Below, piece by piece: positions 1 through 11,125 of a stretch of DNA of 64,000 nucleotides. The stretch's first letter is position 1. Every line of letters begins with the position of its first letter. Source of the stretch: Histomonas meleagridis (taxonomy: Eukaryota; Parabasalia; Tritrichomonadida; Dientamoebidae); contig WSYJ01000025.1 in the NCBI GenBank assembly GCA_020186115.1, forward strand, positions 372,001 to 436,000, written 5' to 3'. Under the pieces are notes generated by a model. The model was given only the letters and a program-made list of their open reading frames with translations, was not told where the DNA came from and searched no databases. A program made the position numbers and the translations under genes.

Positions 1-1
1 T

Positions 2-298
2 TCTAACTTAGAGGAACTATTAAGAGCTGTTCGTTTTATTGAGTTTGCTGGTGGTGAAAATCTTTACCAAGGATTTTGTTTTTTGGGGTTTCCATCACTA
101 CAAGATGCTTATGAAGCAGTAAACCAATTAAACCACATTTCTTTAGGTGGACGCTCAATAAAAGCTTCTCCATGTGAACCACCGATTCAGCAAATGCAAG
201 GAATTGATCCAAGATTCCAGCAGCAAATGCCGAACTTCGAACCAACAATGCCGGTACCGCCAGAAATTAGGCCTGGACCAATATATTATGCACAATAA
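2..298 (+). CDS. RRM-type RNA-binding protein, C-terminal part (5' end outside window)
   Basis: The frame is open from the window edge to a TAA at 296-298, so only the last ~98 codons are visible. They hold the second half of an RNA-recognition motif: an RNP1-like strand QGFCFLGF, followed by DAYEAVNQLN (helix 2) and GGRSIKAS (last strand). This spacing is typical of RRM domains. After the fold comes a ~35-residue Pro/Gln/Met-rich tail (PPIQQMQG, PNFEPTMPVPPE). By family knowledge it binds single-stranded RNA and may act in splicing or mRNA handling; the visible part does not say which. Any further RRM copies would lie upstream of the window. Confidence 0.8.
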   Translation, partial: SNLEELLRAVRFIEFAGGENLYQGFCFLGFPSLQDAYEAVNQLNHISLGGRSIKASPCEPPIQQMQGIDPRFQQQMPNFEPTMPVPPEIRPGPIYYAQ

Positions 299-348
299 AA
301 CTTATTTTTTTTTGTTATTGACTTGTTATGTGAAAATCTCGGCAAAAA

Positions 349-1329
349 ATGGAAAAAACAAAAGAAGAACAATCATGTGACTATTATTACAACAAATACT
401 CTCATTTTAGTTTCCATGAAGAATTTTTGAGGGATAAAATTCATGTAAGTGCTTTTAGAAATGCTATAATTATGAATCCATCTGTGTTTTATGGTAAAGT
501 TGTACTTGATGTAGGATGTGGCACCGGAATTTTATCTCTTTTTGCAGCAAAATTTGGAGCTAAAAAAGTATATTCAATTGAACAATCTTCTATTAGTAAG
601 TATACAAAGAAAATTATTGAAGTTAATAATCTTTCTCATAAGATTGAACTACTTGAAGGAGAAATAGAGTCTATTATTATTCCAGAAAAAGTTGATTTAA
701 TAATAAGCAATTGGATAAGTGATTGTCTTCTTTACGACACAATTCTTCCTTCTGTCATTTTAGCAAGAAACCGATATCTCAAGCCAGATGGAACAATTTT
801 TCCTACAAAAGCATTTTTATATATGTCAGCAATGGAAGATAAAAAATATTATGAAGAAAGATTTGGCTTTTACAAAAGCGCTTACGGGTTTTCCTTTAAT
901 TCTTTATTGGACCTTGTCTTTCTTGAACCATATATCGATATTTGTTTTCAAAAAAATGTCATTAGTGATTCATATAAAATTGCGGAGTTCGATCTAAGAA
1001 ATTGTTCACTTGATGATTTTAATGTAAATTCTGAATTTTCCCTTAAAATTTGTAGAAAAGAGACTATGCATGCTTTTGTAATGTGGTTTGATGTTATGTT
1101 TGTTGGTAAGCAAACAACAATTGAATTTTCAACATCTCCATTCAGCAAGAAAACACATTGGGATCAAACCATATTTTATTTAAAGGAACCTGTGAATGTA
1201 GAACCAGGTGATGTAATAAAGGGAGTGTTTCGATTAAGTCCAAACTTTAGCAATCCATCAAATCAAAAATTCGAGATTTCTTTTTCAGTAAATGGAAAAG
1301 AATTCGAAACAAAATATTGTTTTAAATAA
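349..1329 (+). CDS. PRMT-like protein arginine methyltransferase with altered double-E loop
   Basis: 326 residues, near the size of PRMT1-type enzymes, which methylate arginines using S-adenosylmethionine. The N-terminal YF-helix region (HFSFHEEFLRDKIH, residues ~18-31) and SAM motif I (VVLDVGCGTG, from ~51) fit the family well. A THW loop with THWDQT is present near residue 269, and the C-terminal beta-barrel looks complete. The double-E loop normally reads SEW...YES, with two catalytic glutamates. Here it reads SNW...YDT (residues ~120-131), so the first Glu is Asn and the second is Asp. The start ATG follows TCGGCAAAAA. It lies 50 bp after the RRM gene on the same strand. It is PRMT-family by fold, but activity is doubtful. 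Confidence 0.87.
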   Translation: MEKTKEEQSCDYYYNKYSHFSFHEEFLRDKIHVSAFRNAIIMNPSVFYGKVVLDVGCGTGILSLFAAKFGAKKVYSIEQSSISKYTKKIIEVNNLSHKIELLEGEIESIIIPEKVDLIISNWISDCLLYDTILPSVILARNRYLKPDGTIFPTKAFLYMSAMEDKKYYEERFGFYKSAYGFSFNSLLDLVFLEPYIDICFQKNVISDSYKIAEFDLRNCSLDDFNVNSEFSLKICRKETMHAFVMWFDVMFVGKQTTIEFSTSPFSKKTHWDQTIFYLKEPVNVEPGDVIKGVFRLSPNFSNPSNQKFEISFSVNGKEFETKYCFK

Positions 1330-1616
1330 AATTTTTTGCATAAAAAATGAATTTTAGTGTTACAACACGCAAAGCTATATTTATTTTATATTTTCCTTTT
1401 TTCTAATAACTAATCATTTTAAAAAAAAAATCCAAATGAATCATTCAAACAATTAGCCTAAGTAAGTCTTGAACCAAAAAAGCTTAAAACAATTTCAGCT
1501 AAAAGCCTATCATTATATTAATTTTATAAAAACCGAAAAATCTCTTAATGAAGGGATTTGTGAATTCAAAACATGTTTTGAAAAATGTTTTATTGTAACA
1601 TCTGATAATTTGACAC

Positions 1617-2027
1617 TTATTCATCTGTTTTTTCCACTTTATCCAAGAAAGGAATAATTTCATCCCAGTAAAGTTGGTACCACTTTAATAGTGTTTCTCT
1701 GTGATTTCTTGTTGCTGTTGTAATCTTGAGGCCTAGTTCTTGTGAAAGTTTAATTGCTTTAAAGCGAAGCTCGGGAATATTTCCGGGTTTCTTTTTCCAC
1801 TTTTTTACAATTTGACAAATTCTTTGAATTATTTCATTTTCGCCTTCATTTACAGTAAGCGATTCTATTGTTTGATCTTTAAATATATCTTTTAAAACGG
1901 ATCGATACTCAATGATTAATTGTTGCTGAATTTTATCTTTTTTTTCCTGTTCATACATTTCTATTTCCTTTTCGATATCAGAGAAAAGGCTGCGTATTTC
2001 GACTATGTCATTACTTTCAACTTGCAT
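1617..2027 (-). CDS. Small trichomonad family protein, paralogue of 35320-35721
   Basis: A charged, mostly helical protein of 136 residues with no domain I recognise. The frame extends upstream to a TTG that would add a hydrophobic, signal-like stretch, but the first ATG is at 2027, so I reject that extension. A second copy of the family lies at 35320-35721. Both share KIQQQLI.EY...LK near residue 33, a central L[RK]..A.KL segment, and a C-terminal TL..W..LY.D block. Overall similarity is low but the blocks are colinear, and lengths are alike (136 and 133). No function can be assigned. It is transcribed convergently to the PRMT gene. Confidence 0.6.
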   Translation of the reverse strand: MQVESNDIVEIRSLFSDIEKEIEMYEQEKKDKIQQQLIIEYRSVLKDIFKDQTIESLTVNEGENEIIQRICQIVKKWKKKPGNIPELRFKAIKLSQELGLKITTATRNHRETLLKWYQLYWDEIIPFLDKVEKTDE

Positions 2028-3948
2028 GGTTTTGGTGGCAAAAATTAAACTCAAAAGGAAAAAGCAAACAGCCAAATTCAATTCAATTTAAACACCGATT
2101 AAATTTAAACGTCTGTGTTTCTTCAGGGGGTTAAAATTCAGTTGCATCTGCAGTTAAAATCCGGATGGAGATTAACTGAAGTGAATAGCTTACGTTTAGA
2201 ACATTAATAAATAACATTATGAATGTACCTCTCACATTCAAAAAAATTTGACATAAGATATTTAACTCAAAAGTTATTTTTTGTTTGAAAAGAGGTACTT
2301 CAACTCCCAAAAAACAGATTTTTTATCTTCTTTCTTCATTCCATATGTAAGCATTCCATGATTTATACAATAATTTTATTTTAAATCGAAAAAATTTATA
2401 AACTCATGGAATATATTTTTTAAATCAATTTTTTTAAAAGATTTATATTTTCCAGTCATTCATAATTAATTTATGGTGAATTTTATATTGTATTGATTTG
2501 AGAACCTGAAACCTACCAGGAAATAAAATTCATTCAAATTTTTCATTTTTTTCTCCCATTTTTTTAAAAATTGATGCAAAAAATTATATAAAGTGGCGAC
2601 CTGGTTTATTTTAGATATTTATTTTTAGCACAACTTAGAATCCTTGTTTTATGAATTATATAAATAAATTTAATTGAAAAATGAAAATAAAAAAATTTTA
2701 TTATCAAAAAAGTGACATAATTTTCAAAATATTCATTTTTTGCAATAAATAATAAAAATAATAATACAACAACCAAAACAATCAAATTCTTTTATGTCAT
2801 CGTATTATATATTAGAAAATAATGAATTTTTATTTTTATCGATAAAAATAATAAATGATCAGACATATTTTATGTTTTTTTTGAACATTTTTTCAATTTG
2901 ATTATAACACAATATGATGAAAATTAAATATAAATGATTTTATAAACAAACTTTTGCCGAGAAATTTTCATTTTTTAATTTTTTATAAAAAATTGTTCAT
3001 TTTTTAAAAAAATATTTGACCGATAATAAAAATTCGTTAATAGATTTTTAATGTGACCAAGCAAAAATTAAAATATTATAAGTCTTCTATTTATGCTTAG
3101 ATTTTTATTTGAATTCAACTGCTAGTTTTTTTGAATTTGTGCTTTTTTTTTAAGTGTTTTGTTAAATAACACTCCATTTTGAAAACTCAAAAAATGATGA
3201 CTTTTTGATAAAGACGATACCTTTTTGTATCATATTTAAATTTTCTTGAAAATGGAATTGGTAAATTTATTTATATAATTTGATATATATTAAATATATA
3301 TTACATACATTTACTAGAATAGATTATTTCGAGGAAAGTACTCAATTTTATGTACATAAAAATATATTAATTTTATGTTTTTTATGTTTATTTCTATCAT
3401 TAATTGGTCGGCAAACAGGAAGAAACAGGGGCGGGTTATATAACCGCGCAATGTTATAACAAAATTAAAAATGATAATATATTTGGATTATGCCAATATA
3501 TTTTAATAAGACATAAAATTCAATTTTACTTACTTGAATAATTAATATAATTGGATTTAGAAGATATTTATCGAAGAATTTATAGAAATAATGAAAAATC
3601 GAAAAAGAGTTTGTTTTCATCATCTCATCTGAGATTTAACAAAAATACCTAGGCATTTCAAAGAAATAGAAAAGTAAATTATTATTATGCAATGCAATTT
3701 ATAATAACATTGCATAAAAAAAATAGATAAAATCATACCTTAATTTGTCACTTAACCTTATTTTGAAACAAAAATTTCTCATTCTTAACAATTTAAATAA
3801 TACTCAAAAATATGTATTTATGAAAAAAATATCACTTATATTAATATATATAAAATAAAATCACGTCGCTACTCGATATATTAGAATTCATCCGAATTAA
3901 CATTTAAATGTTTAATTTTTTCACGTATTTTCACTTTTTCTCCAAATA
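2028..3948. other. AT-rich stretch without a recognisable gene
   Basis: About 1.9 kb of very AT-rich sequence. Apart from the dispersed repeat at 2290-2410 I see no open frame of note, no RNA gene and no known element. Confidence 0.6.
2290..2412 (+). repeat. Dispersed repeat, inverted copy at 62100-62215
   Basis: The block AGAGGTACTTCAACTCCC, then AAAAAACAGATTTTTTATC and TTCATTCCAT, is matched in reverse complement at 62160-62210. The following ~60 bp (CATGATTTATACAATAA..., ending at CTCATGGAATAT) are matched at 62100-62160. Identity over ~120 bp is roughly 85-90% by eye. It is non-coding and could be the end of a low-copy transposable element. Confidence 0.6.
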
Positions 3949-4164
3949 TTGAATAACAATCAAGCAAATTTTTTGATATTTACATTGGAGACATTGAAGG
4001 GTTTTATTATTTTGAAGGATTTTAGAAAAAAGAGAAAAATTGATCAGATCGAGATCTCAAAATTCAGCAGTCGAAATTGCTCAAAAATTTATATTTATAC
4101 TAAACACCCGAAGTTGCCCATATATTTTGATTTTCAACGAAAAACTATTGAGGAATTTAGAGTT

Positions 4165-4401
4165 GAAGTACCTCTTGAATGTGTTGGTTATGATGGTTTA
4201 GATTCTAATGGTCAAAATATACCAATGCAAATTAAAGGACAACCAATTCATACACAAGCTAATGATACTTATTATAATGTAGATAATGCTGGAAATCATC
4301 CACCACCTCCTCAATTATTCATTTGTTGTGATACTTATTTCACATTAGATTTACATAACTAATTGAAATATCATGCCAATGGAACCAAAGATGGTTATTA
4401 A
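4165..4401 (+). pseudogene. Maverick major capsid protein, C-terminal relic
   Basis: About 78 codons match the C-terminal end of the capsid region at 21071-21301 almost residue for residue. Shared runs include DGLDSNGQNIP, QIKGQP, QANDTYYNVD and AGNHPPPPQLFIC. The frame stops at 4360-4362 after DLHN, then continues in frame with LKYHANGT to the natural end at 4399-4401, so a nonsense change split it. The sequence before ~4165 has no capsid similarity although the frame is open from 3949; that part is probably chance. With the terminal-repeat relic at 4720-4840 it marks an old, mostly deleted Maverick. Confidence 0.8.
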
Positions 4402-4719
4402 ATAAACATTGATATGATTGAAACATCAGACACTAAATAATCTTTGAACTTACATTTACATTGTCGAACAACAATATATCTAGAATTTTGGAAATCAACA
4501 AATTCGAGAGGTGAACGGTTTTCTTTCTTTTACAAAAGTACAAAAATATGTTTTAGTTACTGGTTCGTTCATCAAAAAAAATCAATTAAAATTTTTTGTC
4601 AATGGTATTTGAGCGTTTGAACTTTTTCTATACTATGAAGTATTCGATCGCTCTAGAATTTTTATTGTAGTGGACACACTAATGAAATATTGAATAAAAT
4701 AAATGGTCAGGTGAAAAGA

Positions 4720-4840
4720 CAATTTGTGCTGGTTAGGCAATGTTTTTGATAAGTTTATATGAAAAGCGACATAAAAGTGCTATCACTGTTATCAAAAAGT
4801 TTCCCAATTATTCAATATTTCAAACGAACAACATTCCGAA
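4720..4840 (+). repeat. Relic of a Maverick terminal inverted repeat
   Basis: About 90-100 bp resemble the inner part of the intact Maverick repeat at 24580-24680. Both have a TTTTTGATAxGTTTAT segment, then GAAAAG, then AAAAGTGCTATC, then TATCAAAAAGTTT, in the same order and spacing. Identity is perhaps 75%. It lies ~330 bp downstream of the capsid relic. Confidence 0.6.
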
Positions 4841-5000
4841 ATGACTCACAACAATTATTTATCAGTCGCTCCATTTCGTAATTTTTTACCATATTCAAAT
4901 ACTTCATTAAACTATAACTTTTGTAAACATTATTAAATTTGAGTTAAATCTTTTTGTTTTCAATGGTAATTACCATTATGACAAAAACAATGAAAAAATT

Positions 5001-5975
5001 ATGAAAAGATTATTAAAGCTTTATTTCAGAAACCCTTATCGAAATCATCACTGTCTTATTACAAACGATATATGGATGCTAATTGGTCAAGAGTTCCAAA
5101 ATGAGAAGAAAATACCATCAATTAGTATTCGAACATATATTCCAAAGTTAACACTTTATACCTGGAGAAATTGCTACAGAAATGACCCTTACTCGTCACC
5201 TCAAAATAATTACAAAAACCAAGATAGAAGAATTTTTACTGAAGACGAAGAAAATGAGTTAGCTGATTATATATCTAGTGTTATTGATGAAGGAAATCTC
5301 TTTACTAACGATGATATTAAAGAAATAGCTATAGAATTTTATATGAGCATACATGAAAATATTAAACAGTTTAATTGTTCAAATGGGTTTATTTCTGATT
5401 TTAAAAACAACATAAATTCACATCTAAGAAGTTTCATTATAAAAGAAGACCAAATGTCACAACAGAACAAAAAATAATGTGGATAAATGAAATTACTAAT
5501 TTGTTAACAACTGTACCACATTTATCGAATAATCAATTGCGACGAAACTTCTTATTGCCTTTATCCCAAAAGTTTATTAACCTGGGCTATAATTGGGGAA
5601 GACAATATTAAAACTTTAATTCGTAAAAAGGAAAAAGACAACATCACTGTTTTGGCAAGTATAACTGCAGACGGGCAGAAACTACCATTAATGTTCGTAG
5701 GGCGTTGTAAAACTGAGAGAGTTGAAGATTCGCAGATCGGTGACATAAGTCCTTATTGGCGCTTTATCCCACCGGGAACGACAGATGCTTTTCAACTTTT
5801 GGATCGAAAAATATTTGGTATAGTCAAAGCGCATGCCAAAAGATATCATCGCCTAAGGGTAAAAGAATCAAAAGGGCTAGTTGTTGAGCTGAATGCTTGT
5901 CAAGACATGATCAAATCGTGGAACCAAATCCATGATTCTTCTATTATAGATGCGTGGAATATCTACTTTGAATAA
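5001..5975 (+). pseudogene. pogo-like (DDE_1) transposase relic
   Basis: Two open pieces form one damaged transposase. The first (5001-5477) has the CENP-B-type helix-turn-helix half, with RRIFTEDEENELADYI and FNCSNGFISDFK. The second (frame of 5652-5975, readable from about 5590) has the DDE_1 signature TVLASITADGQKLPLMFVG, then jumps to RFIPPGTTDAFQLLDRKIFG, which in intact proteins lies ~70 residues further on. So there is a frameshift near 5580 and an internal deletion that removes the middle of the catalytic core. It differs from the pogo-like gene at 30079-31335 and represents another family. It cannot encode an active enzyme. Confidence 0.75.
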
Positions 5976-7139
5976 AAAATAGATCTAAAATTGGATGTGT
6001 TTTGTGTTTCATTTGTTTTATTTATCAATATATTCAAATTTTATGACCGAGCTCAGTTCTATAACGATCATATTGCATTCAAAATATCCAAAATAATGAT
6101 CTTATGAAGTATTAAAAAACAAAAATAAGAGGGAAAAAATTTTAATAATTTTTTCTTCTTAATAATCGCAAGTACGTAATATTTTTATAACATCGTAGGG
6201 GTATTCTCGCAAAAAATCAGTCAGATGATGTAAAATATATAATTAAAAGGGATGATCACATTAAAATTTTTGAATTTATGAAATCTTTTGATACCATCAG
6301 ATGAAAACTTAATAATATTTTTTATTTATATACTCTAATTTGGCATAAACTTATTTTTTTAGTGGTAATAGTTTCAAAAAATTTGAACGCAAAAACTAAC
6401 ATTGTTATTTTATTTAATTTTATGGAATATAATTTCTTTAGTAATTTGATTATTCTTTTGAAGTAAACTGATATCATTTTTTAATGTGAAAATTTCTTGT
6501 TTATATGATTTTATTTTTTTAGAATGTTTTATTTTTTGTTTTTGATACATAATTAAAATGTGCTTTTTAATGTTTCTTATTTGCTTTAATTGATTTTAAA
6601 AGTATATAACAATCATTGCAAATTGGGAACTCGTTGATGCATTTATTATTCGAATAGAAGCAAGAATTTTCAGAAGATCTTCGGTTGATAAAAATATTTG
6701 TTTCTTAATTTTTGCTTTTGGTCATTGAAAATATTTTTTTCTTTGTTTATTCTTTTTGAAATATACGAAGAAATTTGTTCATAAATTTAATGTATGAAAT
6801 GTAGACCTTGGAAAACGAGGAGTACGGATTGCATGAATTTGTTGCTTTAATGAAAGAAGGCCGGACTTTGGCTAGCTCAGCTAGAACAATTGTAGATGTA
6901 AAAATCAATGAAATCGAATAGATTCTTATAGAAATGCTGTATGATATCATCATGTTGTTTCCAACAATTTTTTGAAGTTTTTCTTATAGTGTAATTTATA
7001 ATATTATTGTATTTATGTATTTAAATTTTGCTTTGCCAACACGTTTTTTAATAGGTAAAATGGATAATGTATATTGCTATTTTGATGATTTTCATATGTT
7101 TGTATGTTAATATCAACTTTTGTTTTGAGACAATGATTT
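5976..7139. other. Gene-poor AT-rich stretch
   Basis: No gene is recognised. A short coding-like segment on the + strand at 6808-6921 reads LHEFVALMKEGRTLASSART before a stop. It has normal-looking composition but no start and no family I can name, so it may be a relic of a mobile element. Confidence 0.4.
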
Positions 7140-9497
7140 CGATTGTTTTATACGAACATTACATCTTTGAGTTGATTTTGATTATTAGCAATATACGCTT
7201 CATTTCTATTTCTTGAAAGTGAAGATTTGATATTTGTAGAAGAGGAATCTGAATTAGAATTTTCGTTTGTACTTTTTTCAAGGAGTAAATTTATTATTTC
7301 TATGTAACCTAATTATTGTGCAATTTGAAGTGCTGTTTCAAATTATTAAAACATATTCCAAATTATTAAAACATATTCCAAATTATTAAAACATATATAA
7401 AATTATTCAAATGAATATATTTTGCATTAACATCAATTCCTTTATCTAAAAGTAATTTTACTATTTCTATATTATTGTTTCTAACTGCTATATGAAGTGC
7501 TGTTTCAAATTATTTAAACATATCCAAAATTATTAAAACATATTATAAATTATTAAAACATATTATAAATTATTAAAACATATTATAAATTATTAAAACA
7601 TATTATAAATTATTAAAACATATTTCAAATTATTAAAACATATATAAAATTATTCAAATGAATATATTTTGCATTAACATCAATTCCTTTATCTAAAAGT
7701 AATTTCACTATTTCTCTATTGTTGTTTTTGACTGTTATATGAAGTACTGTTTCAAATTATTAAAACATATATCAAATTATTCAAATAAATATTTTTTGCA
7801 TTAACATCAATTCCTTCTTTATCTAAAAGTAATTTTACTATTTCTATATTATTATTTTTAACTGCTATATGAAGTGCTGTTTCAAATTATTTAAACATAT
7901 CCAAAATTATTAAAACATATTCCAAATTATTAAAACATATTATAAATTATTAAAACATATTATAAATTATTAAAACATATATCAAATTATTCAAATGAAT
8001 AGTTTTTGCATTCACATCAATTCCTTTATCTAAAAGTAATTTTACTATTTCTATATTATTGTTTCTAACTGCTATATGAAGTGCTGTTTCAAATTATTTA
8101 AACATATCCAAAATTATTAAAACATATTATAAATTATTAAAACATATTATAAATTATTAAAACATATTATAAATTATTAGAACATATTTCAAATTATTAA
8201 AACATATTTCAAATTATTAAAACATGTTATAAATTATAAAAATAAATCCAAAATTATTCAAATGAATGGTTTTTGCATTAACATCAATTCCTTTTTGTTC
8301 TAAAACATATTTCACAAGTTCAATATTTTCTGATTCTGAAGCAAATGGAAAAATATTTTCCGGAATTTGGTTATTTTGAAGGAAGTATTTAACGAGATAT
8401 AAATTTCCATCTTTATTGCTGATTCGTTTATATTATCAGCATTAACATTAACTCCTTTATCTACCAAAAATGCTAAAATTTCATAATTATCTTTTTTAAT
8501 GTGTGACTTTAGACATTTTTGGAATTGATTGTGTTTTTTCTAATTTATTTTAATAAATATATTTAAATATATCATTTTGATGAAATTCAATTGCAGCTTC
8601 ATATGCATCTTCAAATGTCGAATGATTTTGTTCACACAAATGAATGATTTCTTCATTTCCACCTGCAACTGCATATTTACCTGTGTTTTCTACTTTTGCA
8701 CCATTCATAAGTAAATATTTAAAACATTTAATAGAAGAAAAAAATGCTGAATAATCAATTAATGTAACATTCTTTTGATTAATAAATGAACATCTTTCAT
8801 AAAGTGATGGTTCAATTGTCTGATTAAAATCAAAGTTTGCTTGTGATGATATTTCTTGAAGTTTTTCTATTTCATCATTTCGAATTATTTTTGCAATTTC
8901 ATTCAGATTAACTCCTTCTTTAATATATTTATTATGAAGTTCCCAATCATTCTCTGAAAGTTCTTCATAATGATCCATAAAGGATTTTTCTACTGTATCA
9001 TTTCCATTAGACCCAAATACAAAATGATTTTGGCTTTGGTTTTCTTCTTTTGTTTTATAATGAGAAAAATATTTTGAATTAATATTTTTTGTGATATTTT
9101 TATCAATTAAATTTTGTTTAATCATTTGTACGATTAAATAATATGATTCTTGTGTGTTTGTTGTAGATATACGTTTGATAAAAATTGGTATTAATTTAAC
9201 GATATTTTGATTAATTTCTTCTTCTTTCATTTGAAGTGTCTTTAAAAAATTTAAGTTAATATCGAATACTTGTTTTCTTGACGAAAATGCATTATAAATT
9301 ATGTTTATTATGATAAAATTAAATGTATTTGGAAAATTTGAATCGAATAATTCCAATATTTTTTTAACTGATGCCTCGCAGTTTTCTTCGGTTAAACCGA
9401 ATATAGTTTTCTCAAGCTCGATTAGGAATTTCAAGCTAGTTGACAGATCACCCAATTATTTATCTCCTGTGTTTATGGCAGTATCATCATTAAGCAT
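7140..9497 (-). pseudogene. Ankyrin-repeat/DUF3447 protein gene, broken
   Basis: It begins at ATG 9497 but codon 14 is TAA. The frame is then open from 9455 to 8550 (301 codons). This part holds the DUF3447-type region (NGAKVENTGKYAVAGGNEEI, LCEQNHSTFEDAYEAA) and closely matches the gene at 50920-52008. A stop at 8550 is followed by readable family sequence (ILAFLVDKGVNVNAD) and a frameshift near 8425. Ankyrin repeats (ETALHIAV...IEIVKLLLDKGIDVNAK) follow between 8340 and 7320, each separated by minisatellite spacers. The last repeat carries a stop and ends in a Ser/Asn-rich tail near 7150. A host-like initiator (TTTCATTTTT) precedes the start. It is probably a dead member of a large trichomonad family. 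Confidence 0.75.
7325..8265. repeat. 20-bp minisatellite blocks between ankyrin units
   Basis: Units of AAATTATTAAAACATATTAT (20 bp, small variants) are repeated 3-8 times in each of about five blocks. Each block separates one ankyrin-coding unit from the next. They always begin after the codons for DVNAK and end at GAAACAGCACTT, which encodes ETAL on the minus strand. Confidence 0.85.
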
Positions 9498-9896
9498 GTG
9501 CTTTAGCGTAATAAAAGCTATAAAAAAATGAAACAAACGGATCCTATTCTCTGAACGGTCGTTTGACACCAAATAGAATATAATTATCTCGTTGTTTTCA
9601 TTATATTAATCCTTATAATATATATAGCAAAGATTAATAATAACAGTAGATAATATTCTTATATCTTTATAAGACAAAAATTTTTATTTAAAGATTTGAC
9701 ATTTATAAATAAAACAAATATATCTTCATATAAAATTGGTTCACGCACATGATTTTAAAAGTTTTATTTATTCCATTATATATTATTTTGTATATTAGAA
9801 ATAATCAAATTTTTATATAAGAATTGTTGACTTTCTAAAGCTCGATCAAAAAGGTTGTTCCACCAATTTGAAAGGGTACCGTTTATTTTATAAATC
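9498..9896. other. Intergenic, no gene seen
   Basis: 399 bp between the ankyrin pseudogene and the Tc1/mariner relic. It holds the probable promoter of the ankyrin gene at its left edge, including a GAACGGTCG motif near 9553, and perhaps the transposon end at its right edge. No gene is visible. Confidence 0.5.
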
Positions 9897-10575
9897 ATGG
9901 AATACAAGATGTCAGAATCTATGATGAAGAATCGTTTGGAAATCATTCAGCTGATATCCCAAGGAAAAAACAATACTCAAATTTTCAGGGAAACTGGGCA
10001 TTGTCGAAAATTTGTGAGAAAAGTTAGAAATGATTCAAACAATAAAACTGTATTTACTGCAATTGGAAGACCATCTATTGTAAATGATGCCACTATCGAT
10101 AGAGTCAACAGCATGACGCTAAATAATAGAAGAATGGGGGGAACAAGAACAATTTCCAATATCCTTTCAGAAACAAGTCCTATTAGCCATGGGACTGTAT
10201 ACAACATTCGGAAGAGCCAATAATTCGGCTATCTTCCACTTCGCAATACCTTTTTTCTAACTGATTCTCAAAAGCAAGATCGAATAAATTTTGCTCAATT
10301 TCATATCCAAAATTAAACTGATTGGAAAAAAGTATTGTTTGTTGATGAATCTTATATTTATTTAAGCGATAGCCATAGGTGGCTTTGGAGAAGGCGAGGG
10401 GAAGACTGTGATGATATTATTAATCATCATAGAAAGTTCACCCCCAAAGTTTTAATGTTTGGTGGAATCAACTATGAGTACAAAACACCATTAATTGCTA
10501 TCCAGAGTAATGTCAACTCTGATGTATACATTAATGATTGCATAATCAATACAGGTATGATTGAGGGTCCTGACA
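9897..10575 (+). pseudogene. Tc1/mariner-like transposase, truncated
   Basis: An N-terminal helix-turn-helix segment (RLEIIQLISQGKNNTQIFRE) runs into stops at 10221 and 10314 and a frameshift near 10330. The next frame then gives the first catalytic Asp block (FVDESYIYLSDSHRWLWRR), a typical Tc1/mariner DDE start, followed by PKVLMFGGINYEYKTPLIAI. The second and third catalytic residues are missing because similarity ends at about 10575. There the sequence switches to the rep-cap intergenic region of the CRESS-like element, so the viral insertion, or a later rearrangement, cut the gene. The missing 3' part was not found elsewhere in the window. Confidence 0.75.
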
Positions 10576-10700
10576 TATTTTGGCATTTATTTCGATAATT
10601 TGGCATTTTTATCTAAATTTATTAATGCCACCACTATTTTAAATAAAGTATTCAATTGATAATGATAAATATCAAAGATATTTCATATCAAATGTCACAA
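10576..10700. promoter_or_regulatory. CRESS-like element copy A: candidate replication-origin region
   Basis: This matches the region at 27310-27430 between rep and the rightward ORF of copy B. Both have repeated TTTGGCATT words, an inverted repeat TGGCAT...ATGCCA with an 18-nt loop, then CCACCA and AAATAAAGTATTCAATTGATA. Iteron-like words plus a stem-loop next to rep suggest an origin of CRESS-virus type, but no canonical nonanucleotide is obvious. Function is inference. Confidence 0.45.
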
Positions 10701-10752
10701 GCAAGTTCCTACTTGACACTATGCGGGAATATCATTTTTATTTTTTTGTCCA

Positions 10753-11112
10753 ATGGAATATGATGATTCTTTTGAAAATTTTGGCTTTAGCGACAATGAT
10801 TTTGATTTTTCTAATGTTTGTCCTGAATCAATACATTCGGAAGACGATGAAAAACCGTATCAGATCCCTCCACCAGTTTTTACTCCCCCTGCTCCATGCC
10901 TTATGCCGGACAATGAAGGTCAAGTTAAATCCATATATTTCAGCAACGTTGACCTACTTAAGGGCTTTATTAAGGAGAATCCTCAGTTGGTTGAGAATTG
11001 GGTTATTGTACTTCCAATAGTCTCGATAGGTGCCATCCGTTATGATCGTCGCCGTAAGGATGTTCCTTCATATCTTATTCACCCTCAATTAATAAATCTC
11101 CCACAACATTAA
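10753..11112 (+). CDS. CRESS-like element copy A, ORF of unknown function
   Basis: 119 codons, ATG-initiated, acidic at the start (MEYDDSFENFGFSDNDFDFS) and Pro-rich in the middle (IPPPVFTPPAPCLMP). I recognise no domain. It lies 13 bp upstream of the capsid-like gene on the same strand and just after the candidate origin, so it belongs to the rightward transcription unit of the viral element. Simple CRESS genomes carry only rep and cap, so an extra ORF here is notable. The frame is intact although the next gene is broken, which weakly supports a real gene. Confidence 0.5.
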   Translation: MEYDDSFENFGFSDNDFDFSNVCPESIHSEDDEKPYQIPPPVFTPPAPCLMPDNEGQVKSIYFSNVDLLKGFIKENPQLVENWVIVLPIVSIGAIRYDRRRKDVPSYLIHPQLINLPQH

Positions 11113-11125
11113 ATTTTTTATTGTT

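Noticed and set aside
2028-2081. Signal-peptide-like extension of the 1617 protein
   Set aside because: It needs a TTG start; the first ATG is at 2027, and the paralogue at 35320 has no such extension.
3949-4164. N-terminal part of the open frame joined to the capsid relic
   Set aside because: It has no similarity to the capsid region and no protein-like pattern; the frame is probably open by chance.
6808-6921. Short coding-like segment LHEFVALMKEGRTLASSART
   Set aside because: No start, no family and only 38 codons; mentioned in the region entry but not called a gene.
7325-8265. CRISPR-like look of evenly repeated AT-rich units
   Set aside because: Repeats are direct 20-mers in uneven blocks without unique spacers, inside an ankyrin gene of a eukaryote.
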